Of a stretch of DNA of 64,000 nt, positions 12,480 through 24,000 are shown piece after piece. The stretch's first letter is position 1. Each line of letters begins with the position of its first letter. The stretch is taken from positions 1 to 64,000 of the forward strand of contig WNYE01000080.1 in assembly GCA_021396245.1 (NCBI GenBank), written 5' to 3'. The stretch is from Sporothrix humicola (taxonomy: Eukaryota; Ascomycota; Sordariomycetes; Ophiostomatales; Ophiostomataceae). The translations under genes were made by a program, and so were the position numbers. Below the pieces are notes generated by a model. The model worked only from the letters and a program-made list of their open reading frames with translations, was not told the origin of the DNA and did not search any database.

Positions 12480-13913
12480 ATGTCACATCATCAACCCACA
12501 CTCGACAACGCAAACGGCATGGCTTCCACCGATGAGCCACAAGCCCCCGAGGTCCCTACAACGGAAGGGGGCCCGGTGCAGGCACTGGTACCACAACCGG
12601 CTTTGGAAAGCGGTGATGCACAAAACTTAAACCAGTCGATCACCAACGATTCATCAAAATCGACAGAACCCACGAGCACAAACGGCGCCGATGCTGCATC
12701 GACGAACACCCACTCACAGTTGGCTGCTGACGGTGCAGTCGGCACTCCAGGCGCCCCGGGCACCCCACTTTCGAAGAACGCACAAAAGAAGCTGAAGCGT
12801 CAGCAAAAATGGGAAGACCAGCGCGACGACCGCAAACGGCGGCGGAAAGAGAAGCGCGTGATGAAGGCAGAGAAGAAGAAGGCGGCCAAGGCGGCAGACG
12901 GCAGTGCTGATGCGCCGGTTGTGGCCGTTGCGCCAAAAGAACACACATTGGTGCCCGTCAGCCTTATCTTTGACTGCGCTTTTGAGTCTCTCATGCGTGA
13001 AACGGAACAAATTTCGCTGGCGAGCCAGATCACGCGGTCGTACGCGGCCAACCGTACGGCGGCACGGAATGTGCGCATCTACGTGAGCTCGTGGGGCGGC
13101 AATCTCAAGACACGCTACGAGACTCTCTTGTCAAACCAGCACAAGCGGTGGAACAATGTCCATTTCTTGGAGGACGACTTTGTGGCCGCGGGAAATCAGG
13201 CCGACGCCGACATGCGGGGAGAAGGTGGAGGCACGATTGTGGACTTTCTGGAAGCAAAGGAGGGTGAGGGCCCGGCGTTGAAAAAAGACGAGGTGGTCCA
13301 GAAGGAGAAGAAAAAGAACGGCGAGGCAGACGTGGCCGAGCAAAAGGAGACGGAAGTGGAAGTTGAGGAGGAGGAGGAGGCACCGGTGAACGGCCCGTCT
13401 GTCGTCTACCTGACATCCGACTCCCCCAACACTTTGACCCGGCTCGAGCCGTACACGAGCTACGTCATCGGTGGTATTGTCGACAAGAACCGCGAAAAGG
13501 GCCTCTGCTACCGTCGCGCGAGGGAGCATCGCATCCGCACGGCCAAACTGCCAATTGGCGACTATATGGTCATGGCCAGCCGGAAGGTGTTGACGACGAA
13601 CCACGTTGTCGAGATCATGCTAAGCTGGCTCGAGACGGGCGACTGGGCGACGGCATTTGCAAATGTCATTCCGAAGCGCAAGGGCGGCCACTTGAAAGGT
13701 GAGAATGGTGAAAAGGGCGAGGAGGCTGGCAAGAACGATGGTCAAGAAGGCGACGGTGAGGCTGAAGAGGATGAAGAGAAGGGCGATGAGGAGGAGGCCG
13801 GGGCCGAGGCTGTGGCCGGCAACAGTGCCATGGATCTTCAAGAGGACGGCGGTGCCGCAAAGCCACAAGTCGAGTCCGAGACAGCAGCCGCAGAAAGCGC
13901 AAGCGCCTCATAG
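12480..13913 (+). CDS. trm10: tRNA (guanine(9)-N1)-methyltransferase Trm10
   Basis: SPOUT-family, SAM-dependent enzyme that methylates N1 of G9 in tRNAs. Single exon, 477 aa. Residues ~1-95 are low complexity; a highly basic stretch (KKLKRQQKWEDQRDDRKRRRK) at about 100-135 resembles the tRNA-binding extension of Trm10. The catalytic domain begins at VPVSLIFDCAFE and includes RIYVSSWGG, VVYLTSDSPNTL, YVIGGIVDKNREKGLC and AKLPIGDYMVM, all characteristic. An acidic/Lys-rich insert of about 70 residues separates the FLEDDF segment from VVYLTSD. The C-terminus is Glu/Gly-rich and acidic. I start at ATG 12480. An in-frame ATG at 12375 would add 35 residues encoded partly by a 20-nt A run (a Lys run), which looks like leader rather than protein. 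Divergent partner of msh2. Confidence 0.93.
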   Translation: MSHHQPTLDNANGMASTDEPQAPEVPTTEGGPVQALVPQPALESGDAQNLNQSITNDSSKSTEPTSTNGADAASTNTHSQLAADGAVGTPGAPGTPLSKNAQKKLKRQQKWEDQRDDRKRRRKEKRVMKAEKKKAAKAADGSADAPVVAVAPKEHTLVPVSLIFDCAFESLMRETEQISLASQITRSYAANRTAARNVRIYVSSWGGNLKTRYETLLSNQHKRWNNVHFLEDDFVAAGNQADADMRGEGGGTIVDFLEAKEGEGPALKKDEVVQKEKKKNGEADVAEQKETEVEVEEEEEAPVNGPSVVYLTSDSPNTLTRLEPYTSYVIGGIVDKNREKGLCYRRAREHRIRTAKLPIGDYMVMASRKVLTTNHVVEIMLSWLETGDWATAFANVIPKRKGGHLKGENGEKGEEAGKNDGQEGDGEAEEDEEKGDEEEAGAEAVAGNSAMDLQEDGGAAKPQVESETAAAESASAS

Positions 13914-14228
13914 CGATGGGAAGAGTCAATCCAAAACCAAATACAACACACAAATATAACGAAATTACGCCACCATGCAACAGATATACAAAGCTCAATT
14001 TTTCGAGGGGCACTGCGGGCCGGATATGACGCTGTAATGACGGCTAGAGTTGCCTTCTTAGAGTTCCTGGCCAGGCGTTCGTGATGGCGGCTAAACAGAC
14101 CCATTTTGAATATTTATATTGATCGTACGGGGAACAACTTTTAGACATTTCGGAAATGGAAGACGTAGAAGAGACCGAAGAGACAGACTCTTCACCGTCC
14201 AGAATCGACAACCGTTTTGCAGACGAAA
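13914..14228. other. Short intergenic, trm10 3' / propeller gene promoter
   Basis: 315 bp between two tandem plus-strand genes. No recognisable element beyond ordinary AT-rich 3' flank. Confidence 0.4.
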
Positions 14229-15426
14229 ATGAAGCTGCTCGGATCTCTTCTCGCATCGACAGCCGGCTTCACTGCCCTGGCCACGGCGGCATCGCCAATC
14301 GCCACCTTTTCCAACAAAGTCATATTCACTCCGCCAAACACGTACACCAGCCCACGCGTGCTCTACCCACGCACACTGGAACTACGCGACGGTACTCTAC
14401 TGGCCACATGGGAGAACTACTCGCCAGAACCGCCGGCCGTCTACTTTCCCGTCTACCAGTCCACCGATAACGGCAGCAGCTGGACGGAAATCTCGCGCGT
14501 CACCGACCAGACGCCGCAAGGATGGGGGCTGAGGTACCAGCCGTATTTGTATGAATTGCCAGAAGACGTCGGCACGTTCAAGGCCGGCACCATTCTTTGT
14601 GCTGGAAACAGCATCCCGACGGACCTCAGCCACACGCAAATCGACGTCTATGCCAGCACAGATCGCGGCCATACGTGGAAATTTGTGAGCCATGTGGCTG
14701 CCGGCGGCAAGGCACATCCAGACAATGGACAAACGCCCGTCTGGGAGCCGTTCATCCTGTAAGTGCCGTTGAAGCCCAAAAGATGACAACATTCGACTGA
14801 TTAACCCCCACAGGTACTACCAGTCCCAGATTATCCTGTATTACTCGGACCAGCGTGATCCCAAGCACGGCCAGAAACTCGTCCATCAGACGTCCAAAGA
14901 CCTGCTCTCGTGGGATGCGGCCGTCGAAGACGTCGCCTACTCCGAGTACAAGATGCGCCCGGGAATGTCGACGATCGTGTTGCTGCCCAACAACCAATAC
15001 TTGCTGACATATGAATACGGCGGTGCTCCTGGCGGGTTCCCGATATACTATCGCATTGCCGCCGATCCGCGAGCGTTTGCCTCCGCCAAAGAGCACCCTC
15101 TTGTTGCGGGAAGCACGCGGCCGACGAGCTCGCCGTTTGTTGCGTGGACGCCGTATAGCACAGCTTCTGGCGGCAACAAAAACGGCACGATCATCGTCAG
15201 TGCAAACAGTCACTCACAGATCTTCACCAACAGCGCCCTGGGCGACGAGTCGAAGTGGGAGGTGCATACTGTAGAACAGCCTGCAGCATATACTCGGACA
15301 TTACACGTGCTGCAGAGTGACCCATCCCGGTTGCTGATTATGGGCGCTGGACATCTGCCGCCGAGCACGACCAACACTGTGAGCCTGAGCATCGTTGACC
15401 TGGGAAAGGTGTTAACAGGGAAGTGA
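14229..15426 (+). CDS. Secreted BNR/Asp-box beta-propeller protein (possible GH93)
   Basis: Predicted extracellular glycan-acting or glycan-binding enzyme. Exons 14229-14758 and 14814-15426 give 380 aa. Residues 1-21 (MKLLGSLLASTAGFTALATA) form a clear signal peptide; an in-frame ATG four codons upstream is less suited to one. Sialidase-type Asp boxes are seen as STDNGSSWTEI (about 78) and STDRGHTWKFV (about 146). The segments WEPFI, YYSDQRD and RPGMST match the fungal family often annotated as BNR repeat or GH93 exo-arabinanase, a six-bladed propeller. The conserved YPRTLELRDGTLLATWEN start of the propeller is intact. Substrate cannot be read from sequence; arabinan is one possibility. No neighbouring carbohydrate genes form a cluster with it. 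Sure of the fold, unsure of the activity. Confidence 0.8.
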
Positions 15427-15632
15427 AACGCAAAACGAAATGAGCATGACGGCAATGAAAATCAATCAATCAGATAAAAGCACGTTTAACAAAACCATGT
15501 ATATTGCCATCCCTCATTCCGTAATAACAAACCCAAATCATTATATGAACACACGGTGTGGATCGTATAAACATCCAGTAAAACAAGACAATGCCGTTCA
15601 TAAACAAAACACAGACGCACTGCTCCCAAAAA

Positions 15633-17465
15633 TCAAAACTCCATGCTCGTGGCCTCTTCGCGCTCCCGCTTCACCCTCACGGCACCCTTCTCGTCCCGCA
15701 TCAGCGCCAGCACAAACGACCGGAATTGTTCAATGTACGGCCGTAGGCTCGTCTTCTCCCAGTCCTGCAGCTTCTTCTCATCGCCGTTGTTGCCCTGTGA
15801 CGGCTCATCGTCGTTGCCGTTGGCGCCGCCGTTCTGCTGGTACGAGTCGATCTCCTGCAGAAGATGCTGCACTGTGGGCACCTCCAAAGGGTCAAACTCC
15901 TCGAGACGGTTCACGTCGATGGGTACGCATACCCGTCCAGTGCCGGGGTGCACAACGAAGGGACTCTTGAGCAAATGGTTGAGCTTCTTACTGACGTTGA
16001 CATCCAGCCGCGGGTACGTGTACTCGAGCACAATGTCCTGCTTGTTCTCCAGCAGCTGCTTCATGTCCAGGCCCTTGATGCTGCCCGTCTTGGCCACCGC
16101 ATCAATGTCGGCCCACTTGAGCGTCGACGACCGTCCCGGCGACGACTCCCATTTGCGCCGCAGCGCTTCGGCAAGGTTGCGGTCCGACAGCAACGACAGC
16201 AGCTTCTCGGCGCGCTCGTCTGTGCCCCAGGGGTCCTGGTCGCGCAGAACGTCTTCCTGGAAGTGCGTGCGCAGCACGTTGAGACTGCGTGACAGGTGCG
16301 GGTGCAGCGGCCGGCGCACATTGACGCGCTTGCCGCCCTGGCTGCCGCCGCGCAGCACCTCGAGGTAGCCGACAATGGCGCGGCGCTTCTGGTCGTCGAG
16401 CATGCGAGCCTTCTTGTCGCAGACCCAGGCGTGGGCACCACGACGACCCGAGTAGATCCACACAATATGCTCGAAGCCAAAGTCGTCGCGCAGGGCCACG
16501 TCAATGACACGCACGGCCATTGTGATAAACTGCCAACAGCGCATGCAGATTGTCGTCTTGTCGCAGCACGTACGAATGTCGTCGTAATCTGTCAAATCGA
16601 TATCGAAGCACAGCTCTTTGGCGAGAGGCTTGAACGCCGAAGAGTTGCTAAGTGTCTTGCGCTCGGCCGGGTTGGTCGTGTAGACGGGGCCGATTTCGAA
16701 ACGGGAGGGCATGAGGCGGAGGACATCCTTGCGGAGGCTGGAAAAGTCAGTGAAGTTCCATGGGCATCATTATTCATGCTTTACGTACAGATCAGATGTC
16801 GGAAAGGCTTGGTAACGGAGATACGCGTCGTTTTGCAGCGTAAACGCAAACTCGCGGTGCGCAAAGTCGTTGGTCGGCGTCGGGCTGTGGTTGAGCCACT
16901 GGAAGAGGTAGCGCCACGGGAACAGGCGCTGGTAGAAGCTGCGCATGACTTCTGGGTCAGACGCCCGCATGGACAAAAGGTCCGATGTTGTCGCAAGAGG
17001 ATCTCCGGCCGGCTTTCCAGAAAACTCGTCGTCATCGTCCATGTCGTCGAACATATCCTCCAGGTTCACCGGCACCGTGTCTGTGATAATTGCCGCCTTC
17101 TCTGTTTCTTCCGTCTTCACTACCGTGGCCTCCGTCGCGTCTTCTGTCTTGACTGCGGCGGTTGCAGCCAGAACGTCCTTTGCCGAGCCGTCTTCGGTTT
17201 TAACTGCCACGGCTTCGGCCTCGGCTGGTGGTGCAGGCGCGGGTGCAGCACTCTCCTCGGCCATCTCCACGTCAATATCGTCGTCGTCGTCGTCGGCAAC
17301 CCACGGCGGACTCGATGCCTGCTCGACCTTAACGGGCACGGCCTCTTCGCCAGCGTCGGCATTGACCGTTGGTGCCGAGTCGGCCTCGACTGTGTTGGGC
17401 GAGCCGTCGGCCATGGCGGCGTCCTCCTGTGCTGGGGATGGAGGATCTGATACTGCGTGTGGCAT
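15633..17465 (-). CDS. pri1: DNA primase catalytic (small) subunit Pri1
   Basis: Makes the RNA primer in the DNA polymerase alpha-primase complex. Exons 17465-16789 and 16737-15633 give 593 aa. The archaeo-eukaryotic primase fold starts at SFYQRLFPWRYLFQWLNH (about 165). Next come RREFAFTLQ-like residues, the DxD catalytic pair in CFDIDL (Asp ~270 and ~272), the zinc-ligand cluster CCDKTTICMRCW, and the SGRRGAHAWVCD motif. Yeast Pri1 is 409 aa. The excess here is an N-terminal acidic extension of about 160 residues rich in Asp, Glu, Ala and repeated VKTE-type segments. The ATG at 17465 (MPHAVSD) is the first in frame; the frame stays open three codons further up, but only from a TTG. Divergent from the GH5 gene. 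Two ACGCGT boxes lie 192-205 bp upstream, consistent with S-phase expression. Confidence 0.95.
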
Positions 17466-18445
17466 TGTCGTCAATGGGCCGCGACTCTGTCGTTGTAGTC
17501 GAGTGGGTGTCGTTTAGGGTTTGTAGCCAAAATTTGTCAAAAAAAGGTGAAGTTAGGGTGGCGAGGCTGGAGAATGAAGCAACACAAAAATGTCCCACGT
17601 CGTACGTCGTACCTTCCTTTTGCGTTGTGCCAATGCAAATAATACTAAATGGAAAGACGCGTCGACGCGTTAAGCCGTTTCGCCCCGCTAAAGAGCGAGC
17701 CAACGAATCGCGCTGTGTTCCTGGTGTGTCGTTCCTTCCCGCATAGTTGGGCTAGCTCCGTGTTCACCACACTGTCTGCCACTGTCCTCCCGCTCGCCTA
17801 GCACCTTCCTGGACAGCTAACCAGTTCGCCCAGCACCTGCCAACCACCGGAAAATCCTCGGAAGAGCGTCTCAAAATTGGAACAGCGGCCTTGGTCTGAC
17901 TTGGCCAGCCGTTGCCACACCACGTTCGAGTGGGTTACTGGGACCATGCCTCGCATGCATATCCGTAAATGTCGTAGTGGATTCCAATCATAGAGGTCCC
18001 TTTGGAATATCATCATCACTCCGCACGACTTGACTCTCTTCGCCTCGCCTGCCCCGACGTTTAACCGCCGTCTTGTCGCTCACCATCGTCATTCCGTCTT
18101 ATATATCCGGTATATTGGAATAGTTGGGTCAGAATCAGGAATAGCAGCACCCGATAACAAACAGTAAGTCTTATATGGAGGAGAGATCCCCTTTGTCCAG
18201 CCTCGTCATCTCCTTCTGTTCCGCCTTTTCGAATTTCTCCTTTATTCCAACACACCTCCGCTCTCGTCAATCAATACCTTTGCTTCAGACTTCCGTCACT
18301 AACTCTTCAAGAACTTTAAAAAACTACACTTAGAAATAGAGTCGCACAAAGTCCCGTTCTTCAAAGCGCAGCTTACCCCTTTAACTCATCTCTCGACACC
18401 CTTCCTCTATCCCTATCGACGTCATACCTCCCGCCGTGCCCAGCC
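17466..18445. promoter_or_regulatory. Divergent promoter pri1 / GH5 gene
   Basis: 980 bp between start codons. The pri1 side holds the double ACGCGT at 17657-17670. The GH5 side (about 18200-18445) is pyrimidine-rich, as usual in fungal leaders. No gene is seen. Confidence 0.5.
17657..17670. promoter_or_regulatory. Paired MCB boxes upstream of pri1
   Basis: Two perfect ACGCGT hexamers at 17657-17662 and 17665-17670, separated by 2 bp. The arrangement matches clustered MluI cell-cycle boxes bound by MBF in yeast promoters of replication genes. They sit 192-205 bp upstream of the pri1 ATG and about 780 bp from the GH5 gene. Confidence 0.65.
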
Positions 18446-21155
18446 ATGGCGCCGATCCGCCTCATCATCGAGGATGGCGTCTTCAAAGACACGCTCGGGC
18501 GGCAGGTGGTCCTGCGAGGCATCAATGTCGCCGGAGATGCCAAGCTGCCCAGTCAGCCCGAGATGCCTTCACATATCGCAAAAGATTTCTTCGACGGCGA
18601 CAATGTCACTTTTCACAAGCGACCCTTTCCCAAGGAGGATGCACACCTGCACTTCTCGCGGTTAAAAAGGATGGGCTACAACACGATCCGCTATGTGTTT
18701 ACCTGGGAGGCGATCGAGGCTGCCGGCCCGGGCAAATACGACGAGGAATGGATCCAGCATACAATTGATATCCTGCGTATTGCGAAGGAGTATGGGTTCT
18801 ATGTCTTTATGGACCCTCATCAGGACGTGGTATGTTATCCCCCATGCATGGCTACATGTCGGCTCGCCCATTTTCCCGTTTTACATTATGCGTCTAACAA
18901 GTCAGTGGTCTCGATTCACGGGTGGCTCTGGAGCACCCATGTGGACGCTCTACGCCTGCGGCCTCAACCCCGAGAAGTTCGCAGTCACCGAGGCAGCCAT
19001 TGTGCAAAACACCTATCCGGATGTTGACAACTTCCCCAAGATGATTTGGTCCACAAACTACTTCCGCCTCGCCGCCGCTACCATGTTCACGCTCTTCTTT
19101 GGCGGTCGCGACTTTGCGCCCAAGTGTATCATCGACGGCCAGAACATCCAGGACTACTTGCAGGGCCATTTCCTGGCCGCCATCGGCCACCTTGCCAAGC
19201 GCATTCAGGAAGCTGGCGACCTGGAGAACGACGTTGTCTTTGGTTGGGAGAGCTTGAACGAGCCTAGCAAGGGCTTGATTGGCTACCAAGACATCAGCGT
19301 CATTCCCAAGGAGCAAGCTCTGAAGAAGGGCACGTCACCCACAATCTTCCAGGCCATGCTTACTGGGATGGGTCGGCCTGTGGAGGTTGACGTCTGGGAG
19401 ATGGGCGGCCTGGGCCCCGTCAAGTCAGGTAAGAAGCTGGTTGACCCCAACGGCGAGAGAGCCTGGCTGCCGGCGGACTACGATGATAGCCGCTATGGCT
19501 GGAAACGTGATCCGGGGTGGAAGCTGGGGGAGTGTATCTGGGCACAGCACGGCGTGTGGGACCCATCGAATAACGACGAGCTGCTGCGCACGAACTACTT
19601 TGCCAAGAACCCTCGCACGGGCGAGACCATCGACTACCCGTGCTTCTCCGATACCTACTTCATGGACTACTACCGGGCCCACCGTAACGTTGTGCGCAAG
19701 TACCATCCGGACGCCATCATGCTTCTTCAGGGTGCTACGATGGAGCTGCCGCCACAGATCAAGGGCACAAAGGATGACGAAAACCGCATGGTGTATGCGC
19801 CGCACTTTTACGACGGCATCACGCTCATGACCAAGAAGTGGAACCGCACGTGGAACGTGGATGTGCTCGGCGTACTGCGTGGGCGGTATTGGCATCCGGC
19901 CTTTGCTATTCGCGTGGGCGAGACGGCAATTCGCAATTGTTTCCGCGACCAGCTGGCGGCGATGCGCAAAGAAGGCCTGGACCGCGTGGGCGACCACCCA
20001 TGCATTCTGACCGAGTTTGGCATTCCATACGACATGGACGACAAGCATGCGTACAAGACTGGCGACTACTCAAGCCAGTCGGCAGCCATGGATGCCAACC
20101 ACTATGGTGTCGAGGGTGCCCTGATGGAGGGCTACACGCTGTGGGTGTACATGACACAGAACGACCACCCACGCGGCGACCAGTGGAACGGCGAGGATCT
20201 GTCGATTGTGTCCCTGGACGATAAGCTGCTGCCGGTGTCGCACCGGCCTAGGACAGTCCCCGATCGCACGGCGGCACCGGCTCTGCGGCGCGTTGTGACG
20301 TCATCGTCTACCCGGGCCGGCGAGTCGCCCTCGTCGCCCGCCAACTTCTCAACAGCATCGACGGACGTGCCTGCCCAGGGCCAGCCAAGACAGAGCGATG
20401 TCGACCAAGGCGATATTGTCAACCCGGGTAATCTTAAGCGCGCCCTGACACAGCCATCCATCTCGTCACGACCGAATAGCACCAACGGTAACAATGGCGT
20501 GAATGGCAACAATGGACCTGATGATAGCAACAACCCGGCGGGCACGCCTGGAGAGCCTGCTGCGGAGCCTGAGCTTACTAGTGCACCGGGCCTCCGCGCT
20601 GCCGAGGCATACGTGCGCCCTGCCCCCATCGCCACGAGCGGTGAGATTGTCGAGTACGGCTTCAACCTGCGCCAGGCCGAATTCGATCTCAAGGTGTATG
20701 GCACGTCTGATGAGAAGCGGCTGGCTGCGGCCAAGGAAGAGGCGGCGACCCTGGCGTCTAATACACCCGAAGGCGAAGAGGCCCGTCGTGGACGCTCGCT
20801 CATCGGCCACGACCTGATCAGCCTTAACCTGGCTCTTGCTGGCGAGGGCGACGGTGGTGACGACAGCAACAACGGCCTCCTTCCCCTGCCTACGGTTGTC
20901 TGGCTGCCGGAGTATCACTTCCCGGAGGACAGCATTGAGGTCCAGGTCAGCGCAGGCCGGTGGGAGATCTCGTGGGACGCAGAAGAAACGGCGACGCTGC
21001 AGCGCCTGCGCTGGTGGCACCCTCCAGGCGAGCAGACGCTCAAGATCAAGGGGCGTGTGCGGAAGCACAACGATGTCGAAGGAGCTGTTGGCAGGGAGGA
21101 CGGATACTATGATCAGGTCAGCAGCTGGCTTGACAACGGGTGCAGCGTGATGTAA
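18446..21155 (+). CDS. GH5 (subfamily 12-like) steryl-beta-glucosidase / glucosylceramidase
   Basis: Glycoside hydrolase related to Cryptococcus EGCrP2, Aspergillus SglA and yeast Egh1, which hydrolyse ergosteryl-beta-glucoside and related glycolipids inside the cell. Exons 18446-18829 and 18906-21155 give 877 aa. The GH5 barrel starts at GRQVVLRGINVAGDAK. Key motifs are MDPHQDVWSRFTGGSGAP, WESLNEP with acid/base Glu near 247, and LTEFGIPYDMDD with nucleophile Glu near 498. The intron falls exactly before the Trp of HQDVWSR. There is no signal peptide, in keeping with an intracellular lipid glycosidase. Residues ~525-625 form a Ser/Asn/Gly-rich linker. The C-terminal beta-sandwich domain typical of the subfamily follows (GEIVEYGFNLRQAEFDLKVY, then VWLPEYHFP). 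Confident on family; the preferred sterol or sphingolipid substrate is inferred. Confidence 0.9.
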
Positions 21156-24000
21156 GGGAGCAGACGAGCGATTCGCCCTGGTGTTGCGTTTCATGTTGTG
21201 GTCTCCGGCTGCTTCTTTCTTCTTTGATTATCATTATTACCAGCGCGTTTGACGATTTGCATACATAAGGCTATCTGCCTTGGAGTACTACTGGGTTTAC
21301 AAATGTTTCGTCGTTTCATTGCCCTTGCGTCCATTGTTGATTTTGACGACATTAATTAGCTTCACGGCATCTCGCCTTTCGTCCAATACGACCACATTCT
21401 CATTTTCGTTTTCATTTCATCCTATGTTCCCATCGCATCGCTTCCTCGTGGCACATTTTTAAATATGTCTTACGCGGACACGGGATGAACGAACTCGTTC
21501 TCGCCCCAACCCACGGCTGAATTAACCAACAGCACCGTACTTTGACGTTACCTTTCCCGTCTTCTATATTTGTCACACGCGAAATAGAGATGCTGGTCAA
21601 CGCCTACCAACAGTCCCGTACTCCTTTTTACTGCCTTTGCTCCTTGGACTGCCGCCAACAGGTTCTCAACACGCGGAAGCTTTACTCTTTTATTGTGCAC
21701 AAAGACAGTGCACCGTGGATGCCTCGTAATATCGGAGCACTATTTTGATCATGTTAATATCCTCCCGGCGTACAAACCATCCCGTCTCTTTCTTCCATTT
21801 CCACCTTTGACCTTTGTTATCTCCAATTCATCCTCCGTCCCCCCTCTGCTTTCCTGGCTGATCGGAACGAGATAGAGGTTGCACGCCTCCCACACTTTCC
21901 AGGCCCTTTCCAAGTCTCCCGCAACCCAACCTGATTGCCAGCTCTCATCGCTCTCTTCAGTTCCTTTTGCCGGGCGCTTCGTCGGCCAGTCACATTGCAG
22001 AACCTGCCAGGCCAGGCTCTCAGTGGTGGGTTGCCTTGGACTAGACAGCCCTTTTCGTCGTGATTCCTGTAACAGCGTGCAGGACGCTAACGCGGCCAAC
22101 GCAGCACTGCAGATGAGGAGCCGTCTTGCTTTTTGTTGTCGTTGCAAGTATTAATGCGCACACATATTTGTATCTTTCTGAGTTGTGAATATTTTAAGAG
22201 TGGAAATCTTCCAGGTAGTCCCTTCTATTTCCAGAATGCTTTGTACCCCCAAGGCGTTCTTTCTGCATCCGTCTGTTTACTTGCAGTATTCGTACAGACC
22301 GCAGCGGAAGATGGCCGCTCTGCGCAGGGAAGGCGCGACCTGCAAGACCTCGTTTGTAATACCGAAAAAGGCGACGCATGTCAACTCGAGCCTGCCGCCT
22401 TCGTCTCGAGTCACCCCCAAACGTACAGCAAGGGCAACAGCAGGCATCTTACACTGGAAAGAGCCAACCGTTGCACATCATGTCTCCCTTTGTATGCTAG
22501 GCAAGCTCTCCAGGCGACAATCTTCGTCCGTGGGGGTTTGTCCAACATCCTCAGCTTGAAGAAACACAGCTTACTCCGTCTCCATACCCCGTATCTCAAT
22601 TTTTCACTTTTCGCACCACGCTGAGCAACATGTCGTAATACCCTACGAGACAAGGTGCGAGACAAGCAGAAAGGGCTCTTGCCAACGCTGATTGGCTCTC
22701 TTGCGGAGATGGCATTGCTCCTTCTCGTTTTCTTCCCTTTCGGGCACGGTCTCTGTCTCACCACGTCAACCATCAGTCGTACCTGCCGTTCATTGTTATT
22801 GTTTCTTGGTGGTTCGACCGCTCTTTCCACGCTATGAATTGTCAGATTCATAAGTCGAGGCCTGGCCACAACTGTTGTTAGTATCTTTCAACGGGACCTG
22901 TCTGCCAGCTGTGTTGCGCTACGGAGGAATAGCGCACGTTGTAGGGCGTGCCAGGGCACCCAGGGCCTCGACTGCCCAATCGGCGCCTCATTCGCCCCAA
23001 AAAGCCCACTCCAACCATCGGCAGCCACCGTTCGCTCGCCAGCCGTTCCTTCCTCGACTCCACCTTTGTTGCCCGCCCTCCTTCCAACACCCCTGTTGTT
23101 TTCTTGTTTCGCCTTTTCCTGGTCGTGCAGCTGCGGGTACTTGGGCCCATTGCTCTTCAACTGCTTCGCTTCCCGTGTTGCAGCCAGGTCCTTTGTTGCT
23201 TCCCGCTTCCACTCTCTCTCACTCCCTCTCCGCCTTCCTTTCTCTGTTGTTCGCTCCTTCTGATCCTAGCCGCCATTTGGGTTGCTCGTCAAATCAACTC
23301 CTCTCGCCTTCATCTTTGACCTCCCTTTTTCTGCCTCTTTCGACCTCAAAGCGGCCACAACCATCTTCTTTGTCAACACTCTGCCATCGACGTTTCCGCC
23401 CTCCCCCCGTGCTCCAACCCCCAAAACCATGCTCTCCGCCCGCTGATCCCCTCGTGATCTAGTGCGCACTGTCGCACTTACTACGGGGAAGCCAGGCGCT
23501 CACGGACTGCCGTGTTTTGAAACGTGCGACTTTTGCGATTTGCTGCGATTTCTCGTTTCCTCTGTTTTTTGTCTTCTGCAAAAACCCATCCCTCAAAACG
23601 ACCAAAAAGACTGGAGGCGAAAAGACGGATAACGCAAAGGCGATATTCACGGCACACGGCGACATATTACGAATCCGCTTCACCGAACCTCTAATCGACT
23701 TCTATCAGCTTTGATTCCAACAAATTTCTTTACACGCTTAATCGACGGTCTTTAACGACCACACAACACCATTTGCGATTCGTCTACAAAGCGTTCTCAT
23801 CCCCGCCCGACCTCTGTGATGGGAAGACATATCAGACAGTTGAATACAGACACATCGTTATCATTTTGACCACGACAACAACGGTCTCTCGCGAGCAGCT
23901 CGCTGCTTCGTCTCGAAGCTTGCCAGTGACCCGACTCTTGCCCTCGACCTTCTCCATCCTCCCTCTTCGTCCATCGTGAAGGCCTAGCTCTCTGCCCGCC
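21156..24000. other. Intergenic and probable long leader of the BCK1 gene
   Basis: 2.8 kb without a convincing gene. From about 22,870 to 24,000 the plus strand is strongly C/T-rich with many short open frames, typical of a fungal promoter and long 5' untranslated region. Open frames around 22,133-22,624 and 22,875-23,462 lack any family signature and look fortuitous. Confidence 0.5.
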
